Assembly: GCA_022844225.1 (NCBI GenBank)
Contig: JALHMC010000020.1
Location: 1 to 64,000, forward strand
DNA length: 64,000 nucleotides
Direction: 5' to 3'
From: Hyphomicrobiaceae bacterium
GTDB lineage: Bacteria > Pseudomonadota > Alphaproteobacteria > Rhizobiales > Hyphomicrobiaceae
The notes beneath the pieces were generated by a model, which saw nothing but the letters and a program-made list of their open reading frames with translations, searched no databases and had not been told where the DNA came from. Shown piece after piece: positions 54,026-63,457 of the stretch. The stretch's first letter is position 1. The number at the start of each line of letters is the position of its first letter. The position numbers and the translations under genes were made by a program.

Positions 54026-55750
54026 ATGGCATCGAATTCGACGGAGACTGTGGCCAAGCGCGCTGGGCGTGGCGGGGACGAACTTGTCTTTCTGGCTCTC
54101 GGTGGCCTCGGTGAGGTCGGCATGAACTGCTACCTCTATGGCCTTGGGCCGGAGGGTAAGCGGCGATGGTTGATGGTGGATCTGGGCATCACGTTCCCGG
54201 AGGGGGAGTTCGATCCCGGCGTGGACGTGATCCTGCCCGACCTCAAGTTCATCCAGGGGCAGGGTGCGGGCCTTGCGGGGCTCGTTCTCACGCACGCCCA
54301 CGAGGACCACATCGGCGCCGTCATCGAGTTATGGCCGCGCATCCGCTGTCCTGTGTATGCGACGCCCTTCACGGCGGCCTTCCTGAAGGCCAAGCTGGCC
54401 GAGCACGGCAACGGCTTGAAGATCCCGATCACCGAGGTGCCGCTGGGCGGCCGCTTCGAGGTCGGGCCATTCTCGCTCGAGTTGGTCAGCCTGACGCACT
54501 CTATCCCCGAGCCGTCGGGCATCGTCATCGACACGCCGCACGGGCGACTGTTCCATACGGGTGACTGGAAGTTCGACCAGCACCCTCTCGTCGGCCAACC
54601 GGCGGATGAGGCTCGCGTCCAGAGGCTTGGTGAGGAAGGCGTTCTCGCGCTGATCGGCGACTCGACCAATGCGTTCCGCGATGGTCATTCGCCCTCGGAA
54701 CTCGAGGTGGCCAACTCGCTGGCAGGCATCATCAAGGGCGCGAACCGCCGCGTTCTCGTCACCTCGTTCGCCTCGAACGTCGCCCGCATCCGCGCCGTGG
54801 CCGATGCCGCCCGTTCGACGGGCCGCCAACTCGTCGTTGCGGGGCGCGCTTTGCACCGGGCCATTCAAGTTGCGATCGACACAGGCTACCTCCCGCAAGG
54901 CTTCCAGTGGTCCGACCAGCAGGAGTTCTCCTATCTCGCGCCCGAGAAGGTGCTGGCCCTCGTCACCGGCAGCCAAGGGGAGCCGCGTGCCGCGCTCGCC
55001 CGCATCGCCGACAACGATCATCCCGAGGTCTCGCTGACGAAGGGCGACCTGATCATTTTCTCGTCGCGGACGATCCCCGGCAACGAGAAATCGATCAGCC
55101 GCATCCAGAACAAGCTCGCACGCATGGGCGTCGATATCGTCACGGACAACGAGGCGCTGGTGCATGTGACCGGCCATCCGCGTCGCGACGAGCTGCGCCA
55201 GATGTACGGCTGGGTCCGGCCGAAGATTGCCGTGCCGATGCACGGCGAGTTCCGCCATTTGCGGGAGCACGCCCGGATCGCGCGCGAGGCCGGGGTGCCA
55301 GAGATCGTGACGCCGATCAACGGCGAGGTCGTTCTGCTCGCACCGGGACCGGCCCGCATCGTCGACCAGGCCCCGGTCGCGCGCCTGTTCCGCGATGGGC
55401 GCCTCCTCGTGCCGGGGGAGGGGGGCGCCGTCCGCGAGCGCCGTAAGCTCGCCTTCGTCGGTCTCGCCGCCATCTCGCTCGTGATGTCGCGCAAGGGCGA
55501 GATCCTCGCCGATCCCGAGATCGCGCTCGATGGCATTCCTTACGAGGACGCAGCGGGGATGAGCATGGAAGATATCGTCTTCGATGCCGTCGAGGGCACC
55601 CTCAAAGGCATTCCGCCGGCTCGCCGCCGCGATCCCGACATGGTGCGCGAGGCACTGCGCCGATCGGTGCGCTCGGCCATCGACCAGGCCTGGGGCAAGA
55701 AGCCGATCGTCAAGGTGTTCGTCGCCATGGTCGGTGGCCCGAAGGGCTGA
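54026..55750 (+). CDS. rnj: ribonuclease J
   Basis: A 574-residue metallo-beta-lactamase/beta-CASP nuclease with 5'-3' exo- and endonuclease activity on RNA, a main mRNA- and rRNA-processing enzyme in alphaproteobacteria. Zinc motif LTHAHEDHIGAVIELW, beta-CASP elements ALIGDSTNAFRDGHSPSE, VTSFASNVARIRAVADAA, FSSRTIPGNEKSISRIQNKL and VHVTGHPRRDELRQMYGWVR. Length and order are standard. Follows birA by 66 bases on the same strand, a common arrangement in Hyphomicrobiales. Confidence 0.96.
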   Translation: MASNSTETVAKRAGRGGDELVFLALGGLGEVGMNCYLYGLGPEGKRRWLMVDLGITFPEGEFDPGVDVILPDLKFIQGQGAGLAGLVLTHAHEDHIGAVIELWPRIRCPVYATPFTAAFLKAKLAEHGNGLKIPITEVPLGGRFEVGPFSLELVSLTHSIPEPSGIVIDTPHGRLFHTGDWKFDQHPLVGQPADEARVQRLGEEGVLALIGDSTNAFRDGHSPSELEVANSLAGIIKGANRRVLVTSFASNVARIRAVADAARSTGRQLVVAGRALHRAIQVAIDTGYLPQGFQWSDQQEFSYLAPEKVLALVTGSQGEPRAALARIADNDHPEVSLTKGDLIIFSSRTIPGNEKSISRIQNKLARMGVDIVTDNEALVHVTGHPRRDELRQMYGWVRPKIAVPMHGEFRHLREHARIAREAGVPEIVTPINGEVVLLAPGPARIVDQAPVARLFRDGRLLVPGEGGAVRERRKLAFVGLAAISLVMSRKGEILADPEIALDGIPYEDAAGMSMEDIVFDAVEGTLKGIPPARRRDPDMVREALRRSVRSAIDQAWGKKPIVKVFVAMVGGPKG

Positions 55751-55839
55751 TCGGCGGGCGGCGTCGCCGCTTCCTAATTCGCCGCCAACGGTCGCAAGAT
55801 GGTGTCGCACGGGCAAGCAGGGTCGCGACCGGAGCTTCG

Positions 55840-57171
55840 ATGATGCAGGAAGAGGCACCGAGCATCGCGTCACGCCCACGCTTGAGGCTGCGGGACTGCT
55901 ATTGGTTCTTCGGCCCGCTCGTCCTGATGGTCGAGCTCAACATGATCTCGAAGTCGGTCATTCACGCCTTTCTGGCGCGAACCGACACGCCGAGCATCAC
56001 GCTGGCGGCCTTCAACGCCTCATTCACGTTCTACTTCGCCCTCGCCAGCGCGACCGAGGTGACGACGCTTCTGTGCCTGTCGTACCTGAAGGCGCGTTCG
56101 GACGCCCTTCGCCTGATCGGCTTCATGGCGATCATTCTGACGGTGCCGCTGGTGGTCGCGCTCGCGACGATCTTCACCGACTTCGGCGACGTAGTTTTCG
56201 GAAGCTGGTTCGGTCTCGGCGAAGAGGCGAGGTTCCAGGCGCGTGCCGCGGTCGCCGCTCTGGTGACGAGTATCCCGATCCTGCTCCTGCGCGGCACCGC
56301 GTTCGCGCTGCTGATGCTCAATCGCAAGACGTTCATCATCACGTTGAGCACGCTCGTACGTCTGTTCTCGCTGACGGGCTCGCTGCTGATTTTGCCCTTG
56401 TGGCTCGACGGCGCCGTGATCGGCGCGGCGGCGCTCGTCATCTGCATGTATGCGGAAACGATCTTCGGCTGGCTGTTCGCCTGGCGGCTGCTGTTGAAGC
56501 TCCCCAGCGTCCGCGAAAGTCGCGAATCGTTTCGCAGCTACTGGCGGTTCTCCTGGCCACTGATCGTCAACGGCTCGGCGGAAATGGGCGTGATCTTCGT
56601 CATCACGTTGTTCCTCGGGCGATTGACGCAGGCCGAGCTGGCGATCGCGGCCTTCGGGGTCGTGCACGGCCTCGTCTCGCTGCTCATGGCCCCGATGCGC
56701 AACCTGACCCAGTCGGCCCAGACGCTCGTCGCGCGGCGCGAGGACGTGCGCACGATGGTCATCTTTGCGGCCCAGCTCGTGGCCGGGTTCTCGCTACTCG
56801 CGATCGGTTTGTTCTGGACTTCGCTCAGCGACACCATCCTGCTTCGCATCATGGCGCTGACGCCGGCGCTTGCTGCCTACTCGGCGCCAGCGCTCGTTCT
56901 CGCCTTCATCCTGGCCCCATTCTGGAGCACGACGGCGCTGTTCAGGGGGGTCCTCGCCAAGGCCCGGAGCACCGGATCGCTCGCGGCGAGTGGCGTCCTC
57001 CGCGTGCTCAGCGCGACCGCGGCTGCATCGCTCGCGCTGTTTTCGCCGGAGCTCAACGGCGCCGCTCTCGGCGTTATCGCGTGGACGCTGTCCTACGCCG
57101 TGGAAGCCGCGATCAGCACATGGCGCCTGCGCAAACTCGGATGGTACGTGCCCGCGCCGGAGACGGCCTGA
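55840..57171 (+). CDS. polytopic membrane transporter, MATE/ANK-like
   Basis: A 443-residue protein with about 12 hydrophobic helices in two similar halves. Features such as YWFFGPLVLMVELNMISKSV, a long cytoplasmic-type loop with LLKLPSVRESRESF, and YWRFSWPLIVNGSAEMGVIF resemble the MATE/MOP flippase fold, and the sequence style is nearer to the progressive-ankylosis (ANKH) branch than to drug-efflux MATE. The substrate is unknown. It sits alone between rnj and a convergent gene. Confidence 0.72.
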   Translation: MMQEEAPSIASRPRLRLRDCYWFFGPLVLMVELNMISKSVIHAFLARTDTPSITLAAFNASFTFYFALASATEVTTLLCLSYLKARSDALRLIGFMAIILTVPLVVALATIFTDFGDVVFGSWFGLGEEARFQARAAVAALVTSIPILLLRGTAFALLMLNRKTFIITLSTLVRLFSLTGSLLILPLWLDGAVIGAAALVICMYAETIFGWLFAWRLLLKLPSVRESRESFRSYWRFSWPLIVNGSAEMGVIFVITLFLGRLTQAELAIAAFGVVHGLVSLLMAPMRNLTQSAQTLVARREDVRTMVIFAAQLVAGFSLLAIGLFWTSLSDTILLRIMALTPALAAYSAPALVLAFILAPFWSTTALFRGVLAKARSTGSLAASGVLRVLSATAAASLALFSPELNGAALGVIAWTLSYAVEAAISTWRLRKLGWYVPAPETA

Positions 57172-57180
57172 CCGTAGCCG

Positions 57181-58200
57181 CTACGGTTGAGCTTGGCGGC
57201 CAAGGCTCAGGCTCGCCAGCCGGGCAAGAACGCTCGCGGCCTCCTCTGCCGTCCGCCGGACGACGTCACCCGCGCTTTCGATCGAATGGATGAGGCCCGC
57301 GCTTTGCCCGCTCGGCAGCACACCGTTGACCACATCTCCGCCGATGCGCCCTGCGTCGGATGCCGGCTCGCCGACCTCCTTCAACTGCAGCGGATACGGC
57401 TTGATGTCGCGCTCGCGGCCCTCCCAGCTTTTCGTGAAGGCGTTGCGGATCATCCGGTTTGTCTTGCCCGAGTGCGCCCGCGTCACGATCGTGCCGTCCT
57501 CGTCGATCTCGGTGATGCGCTGCTTGTAATTGATGTGCCCGCGCGCCTCGGTGGTCGCGATGAAGCGGGTGCCCATCCAGACCCCCGCCGCACCGAGAGC
57601 CAATGCGGCCACGAGCCCGCGCCCGTCCGCGAGACCGCCGGCGGCCAGCACTGGAATGCGCACCAGGTCGCAGACCCGTGGGACCAGCGCGATGGTGCCG
57701 ATCCGCCCGACATGGCCGCCGCCGTCGTGACCCGAGGCGATCACCGCATCGACGCCGGATTTCTCCACGGCCACCGCTTGGCGGGCGGTGCCGACCAGCG
57801 CCATCACCTTCATACCCGCCGCGTGCGCGCGCGGCACGATCGGGCCCGGATTGCCGAGCCCCGAGACGATCACCTGCACGCCCTCCTCGAACGTTACCTC
57901 GATATGCGCCCTGCATTCGCGCTCGTAGGCCTCGACCGTCTCGCCCGCGCCCTCGGTCTTGGCGAACAGAATGTCGACGCCGAGCGGCTTGTCGGTCAGC
58001 GATTTGGCGAGGCGGATCTCGTCGCGCAGCCGCTCCGGCGCCATGTAGGCGGAGCCGATGACGCCGAGGCCACCCGCATTCGAGACGGCGGCGGCGAGCG
58101 TGCCATAGGCAACCTGATACATGCCGGCCTGGCAGATCGGATAGCGGATGCCGAGCAGTCGGCAGAGAGGATTGTCCGCAAAGACGGTGTCGGGGCTCAT
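57181..58200 (-). CDS. nitronate monooxygenase family protein (NMO/2-nitropropane dioxygenase class)
   Basis: A 339-residue FMN-dependent TIM-barrel enzyme that oxidises nitronates such as propionate-3-nitronate. Landmarks: PICQAGMYQVAYGTLAAAVS, AGGLGVIGSAYM, the active-site segment SGHDGGGHVGRIGTIAL and IPVLAAGGLADGRGLVAALA, GAAGVWMGTRFIATTE. FabK enoyl reductases share this fold, but the GHDGGGH segment favours NMO. The start at 58200 gives the family N-terminus. Convergent with the MATE-like gene. Confidence 0.9.
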   Translation of the reverse strand: MSPDTVFADNPLCRLLGIRYPICQAGMYQVAYGTLAAAVSNAGGLGVIGSAYMAPERLRDEIRLAKSLTDKPLGVDILFAKTEGAGETVEAYERECRAHIEVTFEEGVQVIVSGLGNPGPIVPRAHAAGMKVMALVGTARQAVAVEKSGVDAVIASGHDGGGHVGRIGTIALVPRVCDLVRIPVLAAGGLADGRGLVAALALGAAGVWMGTRFIATTEARGHINYKQRITEIDEDGTIVTRAHSGKTNRMIRNAFTKSWEGRERDIKPYPLQLKEVGEPASDAGRIGGDVVNGVLPSGQSAGLIHSIESAGDVVRRTAEEAASVLARLASLSLGRQAQP

Positions 58201-58376
58201 GGGCTCGCTCAGGCTGGGAATGCAAATGGACCAGATATCCCAGTATGACGCCGGGCCCGCTTCGACAGGAAGCGCCAAAGTGGGCGCACTCGTCATCACA
58301 ACCACGTTCTGCTCTCGCGTCGCCGGACCGAGGCAGGCTACTCTCGGGCGGGATCAGGCTTAGCCGGGAATCTGTC

Positions 58377-59381
58377 ATGTCCGGAGTGGAGGGCGTCCAT
58401 ACCATCCAGGGGTTCAGGTTCGAGAACGGCGAGGTGCTCGACTGCCTCGACGTCGGCTATGTCACCTACGGCTCGCTCAACCGGGATCGCAGCAACGCCG
58501 TGCTGTTGACCCCCGGGACCAGCAATGGCCGCCGCTGGGCCGATGCGCTCGTCGGACCCGGCAAGATGTATGATACGGACAAATTCTTCTTCATCGGCAC
58601 GGACGCGATCGGGGGCGGCACATCGTCGAAGCCCGCCGACGGCCTCGGTACCCGCTTTCCCCGCTACACCATTCGCGACATGGTCCGCGCCGAGCATGCC
58701 ATGGTGACAGCTGGCCTAGGGCTCGACCGCTTGCTCGCAGTGGCTGGCCCATCCATGGGCTCCTTCCAGGGTGTCGAGTGGGGGATCAACTATCCCGATT
58801 TCGTGCGGGGCCTCGTCCTGATCGTTCCTGCCGCTCGCAGTGATGCCCTGTTCGGGAGTATCGTCGAGGCGTTGACGGCGATGATCACGTCACACCCGGC
58901 TTACGATATGGGCGCCTATCGCGAGAACCCCTCCGAGGCGATTGTCAACGGCGGGCTCGTCTACTTTCCCTGGGTCTTCAGCGACGCCTACCTTGCAACC
59001 CTGGTGGCGGAAACCGATCGTCGCCGGGCCATGTACGCCCTCGGCACCGCCTGGGCACAGATGTGGGACGCCAACAGTCTACTCTGGCGCTACTACGCGT
59101 CGCGCCACCACGACGCCTCGAAGCCGTTCGGCGGCGACATGAGGGAGGCGCTGTCGCGGGTCACGGCGCGCTGCTTGCTCCTTGTCGCCGATACCGACCG
59201 GACCATTCCTGGGTATCTCTCACGGGAGTTGCACGAGGGGCTCGCCCGGTCGGAATGGGTGACGATCCCGACCATTCGCGGACATCTCGGGGGCTCCCGT
59301 CCGATCGATGGCACCACGGAGCATGCGCTCATGACCCGCCATATCGGCGAGTTCCTGGATCGTCTCGCAGACAGAAGCTGA
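58377..59381 (+). CDS. alpha/beta hydrolase, MetX-like (second copy type)
   Basis: A 334-residue alpha/beta-fold protein. Nucleophile elbow AGPSMGSFQGVEWGINYP with Ser, oxyanion region LLTPGTSNGRRWADALVGPG, FFFIGTDAIGGGTSSKPADG and a late Asp in LLLVADTDRTIPG with His in TIRGHLGGSRP. MetX-family architecture, but not beside methionine genes, so acyl-hydrolase or acyltransferase activity on another alcohol is equally likely. The start at 58377 was chosen because the upstream frame lacks conservation. Confidence 0.85.
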   Translation: MSGVEGVHTIQGFRFENGEVLDCLDVGYVTYGSLNRDRSNAVLLTPGTSNGRRWADALVGPGKMYDTDKFFFIGTDAIGGGTSSKPADGLGTRFPRYTIRDMVRAEHAMVTAGLGLDRLLAVAGPSMGSFQGVEWGINYPDFVRGLVLIVPAARSDALFGSIVEALTAMITSHPAYDMGAYRENPSEAIVNGGLVYFPWVFSDAYLATLVAETDRRRAMYALGTAWAQMWDANSLLWRYYASRHHDASKPFGGDMREALSRVTARCLLLVADTDRTIPGYLSRELHEGLARSEWVTIPTIRGHLGGSRPIDGTTEHALMTRHIGEFLDRLADRS

Positions 59382-59467
59382 GAAAGCGCGGCGATCGCCG
59401 CAGGTGCGGGGGCGGCGGCGGCATCCTATAAGGGGGCGAACCCATCAGCTTCCAGGAGACCTGCCCC

Positions 59468-59872
59468 ATGATCGGCCGCCTGAATCACGTCGCCATCGCC
59501 GTCAAGAACCTCGACGCCTCTGCCGCGGTCTACCGGAACACGCTCGGTGCGAAGGTCTCGGCGGTCGACACGTTGCCCGAGCATGGCGTGAAGGTGGTGT
59601 TTGTCGAGCTGCCCAACACCAAAATCGAGCTTCTGGAGCCGCTGGGTCCCACGTCGCCCATCGCCAAATTCCTCGAAAAGAACGCGGACGGCGGCATCCA
59701 TCACGTGTGCTACGAGGTCGACGACATCATCGCTGCCCGCGACAAGCTGAAATCGGAAGGCGCCCGCGTTCTCGGCGACGGCGAGCCCAAGATCGGCGCC
59801 CACGGCAAGCCGGTGCTGTTCCTGCATCCCAAGGACTTCTGCGGCACGCTGGTGGAACTGGAGCAGGCCTAA
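59468..59872 (+). CDS. mce: methylmalonyl-CoA epimerase
   Basis: A 134-residue VOC-fold enzyme interconverting (R)- and (S)-methylmalonyl-CoA in propionyl-CoA degradation. Opening IGRLNHVAIAVKNLDASAAV with the metal His, LPNTKIELLEPLGPTSPIAK with the catalytic Glu, GGIHHVCYEVDDI with the second His, and LFLHPKDFCGTLVELEQ with the last Glu. Length matches the family. In related genomes it usually follows rnj directly; here three genes intervene. Confidence 0.95.
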   Translation: MIGRLNHVAIAVKNLDASAAVYRNTLGAKVSAVDTLPEHGVKVVFVELPNTKIELLEPLGPTSPIAKFLEKNADGGIHHVCYEVDDIIAARDKLKSEGARVLGDGEPKIGAHGKPVLFLHPKDFCGTLVELEQA

Positions 59873-59978
59873 CTGCAACACGGCTGGCGCCGAAGAGCAG
59901 GCATCTTCGGGATCACATGCTGGATAGGCAATGTAGAAGCATTCCAAATTGCGGGGCGGCGCTGTATGAACTTTTTCC

Positions 59979-61931
59979 ATGCAGCGCACCCTTGGATCCG
60001 GACAGCCCTCGCCCCATGAACCGCCTCCCGGCGGTGGGCCGGATGCGCCGCGTCACGACTGGCTGAGCGGTGGGCAGTTGCGTGCGCTCAGGGCTCTTGC
60101 GCCTCACGTCTGGCCTCACGACAGGCCCGATCTGCAGCGCCGCGTCGTGCTTTCGCTCGTTTTGATGCTGGTGGCGAAGGTCGTCACCGTCAGTATGCCG
60201 TTCACCTACAAGTGGGCGACCGACGCGCTCGTCGCGGTCTCGGGCGGTCGGGTGCCGGCCTCCGAGGTGGCCTGGTTGATCGGCGCGCCGATCCTGGCGA
60301 CCGTACTCTACGGACTTTCGCGCATTGCCATGGTGGTGCTCACACAGGCGCGCGAAGGGCTTTTCGCGAAGGTCGCCATGCACGCCGTGCGTCAGCTCGG
60401 CCTCGCGACGTTCGAGCACATGCACCGGCTCTCGCTTCGCTTCCATCTCGAGCGCAAGACAGGTGGCCTCACCCGCGTCCTGGAGCGGGGGCGCACGGGG
60501 ATCGAGAACATCACGCGCATGACGCTGATGACGCTCATCCCGACGATCATCGAGTTCATGCTGGTGCTGGCCGTTCTCGCGATCGAGTTCGACTGGCGTT
60601 ATGTGCTGATCGTGCTGGCCATGATCGTCGGCTATCTCGCCTTCACGGTCCGGGCGACCGAGTGGCGCGTCACGATTCGCCGCCAGATGAACGAGAGCGA
60701 TACGGATGCCAATACGAAGGCGATCGACAGCCTCCTGAACTACGAGACTGTGAAGTATTTCGGTGCCGAGGCGCGTGAGGCCGCACGATACGACTCGTCC
60801 ATGGCGCGCTACGAGCACGCCTCGATCCGCACCTACACCTCGCTCGCCATCCTGAATGCGGGCCAGGCCATCATCTTCACCATCGCGCTGACGCTGTGCA
60901 TGGCGCTCTCGGCCGCCGCCGTCGTCAACGGGCAAGCCAGCGTCGGGCAGTTCATCATGGTCAATGCGATCATGCTGCAGCTGTTCATCCCGCTGAATTT
61001 CATGGGCATGGTGTACCGTGAGATCAAGCAGGGCATGACCGACATCGAGCGCATGATGGACGTGCTCGAGCAGAAGCCCGAGGTGCCCGACCGGCCCGGC
61101 GCCAAGCCGCTCGTCGTCTCGGGCGGCACCGTGCGCTTCGAGAACGTGCGGTTCCACTACGAGCCCGCGCGCACCATTCTCGACGGACTCACTTTCGAGG
61201 TACCTGCGGGCAAGATGGTCGCGATCGTCGGGCCTTCGGGGGCCGGCAAATCGACGATCAGCCGCATTCTCATGCGTTTCTACGATGTCGCCGACGGCCG
61301 CGTCACGATCGACGGCCAGGACATCCGCGACGTCACTCAGGACTCGCTACGGGCTGCCTACGGCGTCGTCCCGCAGGACACGGTGCTGTTCAACGACACC
61401 ATCCTCTACAACATCCGCTACGGCCGGCCCGACGCCACCGATGTCGAGGTCGAGGAAGCCGCGCGCCTCGCGCAGATCGATACCTTCATTCGCGCTCTTC
61501 CCGAGGGCTACCAGACGATGGTGGGAGAGCGGGGGCTTAAGCTCTCCGGTGGCGAGAAGCAGCGCGTGGCCATTGCGCGCACCATCCTCAAGGCACCGCC
61601 CATTCTAATGCTGGACGAGGCGACGAGCGCGCTCGACAGCCACACCGAGCGCGAGATCCAGGACGCGCTCGATCGCGTGTCGAAGGACCGCACGACGCTG
61701 GTCATCGCTCACCGTCTTTCGACGATCGTTGGCGCCGACAACATCCTTGTCCTCGAGAAGGGGCGGCTCGTGGAGCAGGGCACGCACGGCGAGCTGATGG
61801 CGAGCAACGGCCTGTACGCCTCGTTGTGGAATCGCCAGCGCGAGGCCGAGCGTGCACGTGAAGAGTTGGCCCAGGCGCTCGAAGCCGAGAAGCGCCTTGA
61901 AGGCGAGAAGATCAGGGACGGGCGAATTTAG
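59979..61931 (+). CDS. Atm1/ABCB7-type ABC transporter
   Basis: A 650-residue half-transporter: a six-helix membrane domain (residues about 50-340) and an ATPase domain. Walker A GPSGAGKST at about 418-426, Q-loop VVPQDTVLFNDTI, signature LSGGEKQRVAIA at about 522, Walker B ILMLDEATSALDSHTE and H-loop VIAHRLSTI. The membrane part has Atm1-specific stretches (YKWATDALV, SLLNYETVKYFGAEAREAAR, YREIKQGMTDIERMMDVLEQ). Bacterial Atm1 exports glutathione conjugates and metals; mitochondrial relatives support cytosolic Fe-S assembly. Its end overlaps the P450 gene end by four bases, tail-to-tail. Confidence 0.94.
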   Translation: MQRTLGSGQPSPHEPPPGGGPDAPRHDWLSGGQLRALRALAPHVWPHDRPDLQRRVVLSLVLMLVAKVVTVSMPFTYKWATDALVAVSGGRVPASEVAWLIGAPILATVLYGLSRIAMVVLTQAREGLFAKVAMHAVRQLGLATFEHMHRLSLRFHLERKTGGLTRVLERGRTGIENITRMTLMTLIPTIIEFMLVLAVLAIEFDWRYVLIVLAMIVGYLAFTVRATEWRVTIRRQMNESDTDANTKAIDSLLNYETVKYFGAEAREAARYDSSMARYEHASIRTYTSLAILNAGQAIIFTIALTLCMALSAAAVVNGQASVGQFIMVNAIMLQLFIPLNFMGMVYREIKQGMTDIERMMDVLEQKPEVPDRPGAKPLVVSGGTVRFENVRFHYEPARTILDGLTFEVPAGKMVAIVGPSGAGKSTISRILMRFYDVADGRVTIDGQDIRDVTQDSLRAAYGVVPQDTVLFNDTILYNIRYGRPDATDVEVEEAARLAQIDTFIRALPEGYQTMVGERGLKLSGGEKQRVAIARTILKAPPILMLDEATSALDSHTEREIQDALDRVSKDRTTLVIAHRLSTIVGADNILVLEKGRLVEQGTHGELMASNGLYASLWNRQREAERAREELAQALEAEKRLEGEKIRDGRI

Positions 61932-63187
61932 TTGGGGACGGCTTGTTTGCGTCGAATGCTCATTGGCATTCGTCGGATGCCGAGAAGACGGTTCGAGGGC
62001 ATCCATTCGATGGGGCCTTCGGATCGGAAGCTCGCGATGCGGGCAAGGAGTTCGCTGAAGGCGACCCTGAGCTCGAGCCGCGCGAGGCTCGCTCCGAGGC
62101 AGACGTGCGTGCCGAAACCGAACGCCAGATGCAGGTTGGGTGCGCGCCGCGTGTCGAAGCTGAAAGGCTTGTCGAACACGGCTTCGTCGCGGTTGGCCGA
62201 CATTTCCCAGAACGTCACCTTGTCTCCGGCGCGGATCTGGTGGCCCTTGAAGTCCACATCACGCGTCGCGGTGCGGCGCTTGTAGATGGTCGGTGTCGTC
62301 CATCGCAGGATCTCCTCGAGAGCGAGGCGCGTCTCCGCGATGTCAGCCGTCCTCAGGCGCTCCAGCTGCTCGGGATGATCCATCAGGGCCTTCATCCCGC
62401 CGCCGATCGCGCTGCGCGTCGTCTCGGAGCCCGCCGCGAAGAGCAGCATGAAGAAGTTGACCAGCTCCGCATCCGTGAGCGGGCCGCCTTCGCTGCCTTC
62501 CTCGTTCGGCTCGAGCCGCGCCTGGATGATGGTCGAGAGCACGTCGTCGGCGAGGTTCTGGCGCTTCCTCCGGATCAGATCGCGGCCGTAGTCGCGCAGT
62601 TTCCTGAAATCCTCGCGTGCGATGATCTCGCCATTCGCCTCGGCGATGCCGTGGTCGACCCACTCGACCAGCTGGGCGCGCTCGTCCTGCGGCACGCCGA
62701 GCAGGAGGCAGATGGCCTGCAACGGCAGATCCCGCGAGAAGGCATCGACGAAGTCGAACGGCTCGCCCTCGGGCATGGCGTCGATGAGCGCGGTCGTCCG
62801 CCGGCGCAGCTCGGTCTCCAGCGCCAGGATCGATCGTGCCGAGAAGCCCTTGTTGACCAGGCTTCTAAAGCGCTTGTGGCGGGGATCGTCCATGAAGATC
62901 ATCGTCTTGCCGGCCTGCGGATCGTCGTGGATGCCGGTGCCGCCGCCTGTCCGGGGCGGCACGAGATCCGACGAGAACACCTCCGGCGTGCACATGACGG
63001 CCATCGTGTCTTCATGCCGCGTCACCACCCAGAAGCCCTCGCCGCCGGGCGTTCGTTGGGTTGGCGCATGCCAGTAGACCGGTGCGTGACGGCGCGCCCA
63101 GACGAAGTGGTCATGGGGGAAGCCTCGGGCGAAGGTCTGGCCATCCGAAAGATCGACGGCGTCGAGGCGACTGGCCGGCGCGTGCAT
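61928..63187 (-). CDS. cytochrome P450
   Basis: A 419-residue soluble P450. I-helix oxygen-activation motif LLFAAGSETTRSAIGGG, K-helix EEILRWTT (ExxR), PERF-like FDTRRAP, and the haem-binding loop FGFGTHVCLG with thiolate C363. Resembles bacterial P450s oxidising steroid or fatty-acid-like side chains (CYP125/142/124 style), without claim of family. Needs a ferredoxin and reductase not seen here. The start at 63187 gives normal length. Divergent from the peroxidase gene; the shared 270-base region may co-regulate both. Confidence 0.94.
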   Translation of the reverse strand: MHAPASRLDAVDLSDGQTFARGFPHDHFVWARRHAPVYWHAPTQRTPGGEGFWVVTRHEDTMAVMCTPEVFSSDLVPPRTGGGTGIHDDPQAGKTMIFMDDPRHKRFRSLVNKGFSARSILALETELRRRTTALIDAMPEGEPFDFVDAFSRDLPLQAICLLLGVPQDERAQLVEWVDHGIAEANGEIIAREDFRKLRDYGRDLIRRKRQNLADDVLSTIIQARLEPNEEGSEGGPLTDAELVNFFMLLFAAGSETTRSAIGGGMKALMDHPEQLERLRTADIAETRLALEEILRWTTPTIYKRRTATRDVDFKGHQIRAGDKVTFWEMSANRDEAVFDKPFSFDTRRAPNLHLAFGFGTHVCLGASLARLELRVAFSELLARIASFRSEGPIEWMPSNRLLGIRRMPMSIRRKQAVPN

Positions 63188-63457
63188 GGCGTCCTCTCCT
63201 GCGCGGCAAGGGTCGTGGCTACCGCTGATTGTGCCACGCGCGCCTGCTACGTCCACCGGCATGTTCCCGGGCGGACAAGGTGATCCCGCCGCCGCCGCGC
63301 GGGACCAGCGGTGCCAAGCCCTCCAAAGCCTCGGATTGGCCACATCGCGCGGCTAGTTTAAGGAGGTGTCTGTCGATTGAGCGGGGGCGTTCCGTGCGCT
63401 GGGCCGGTACCAGGAGGCCGGGCAGTCGCAGGTCTCGCGACGGTGAGGGGGAAGTTG

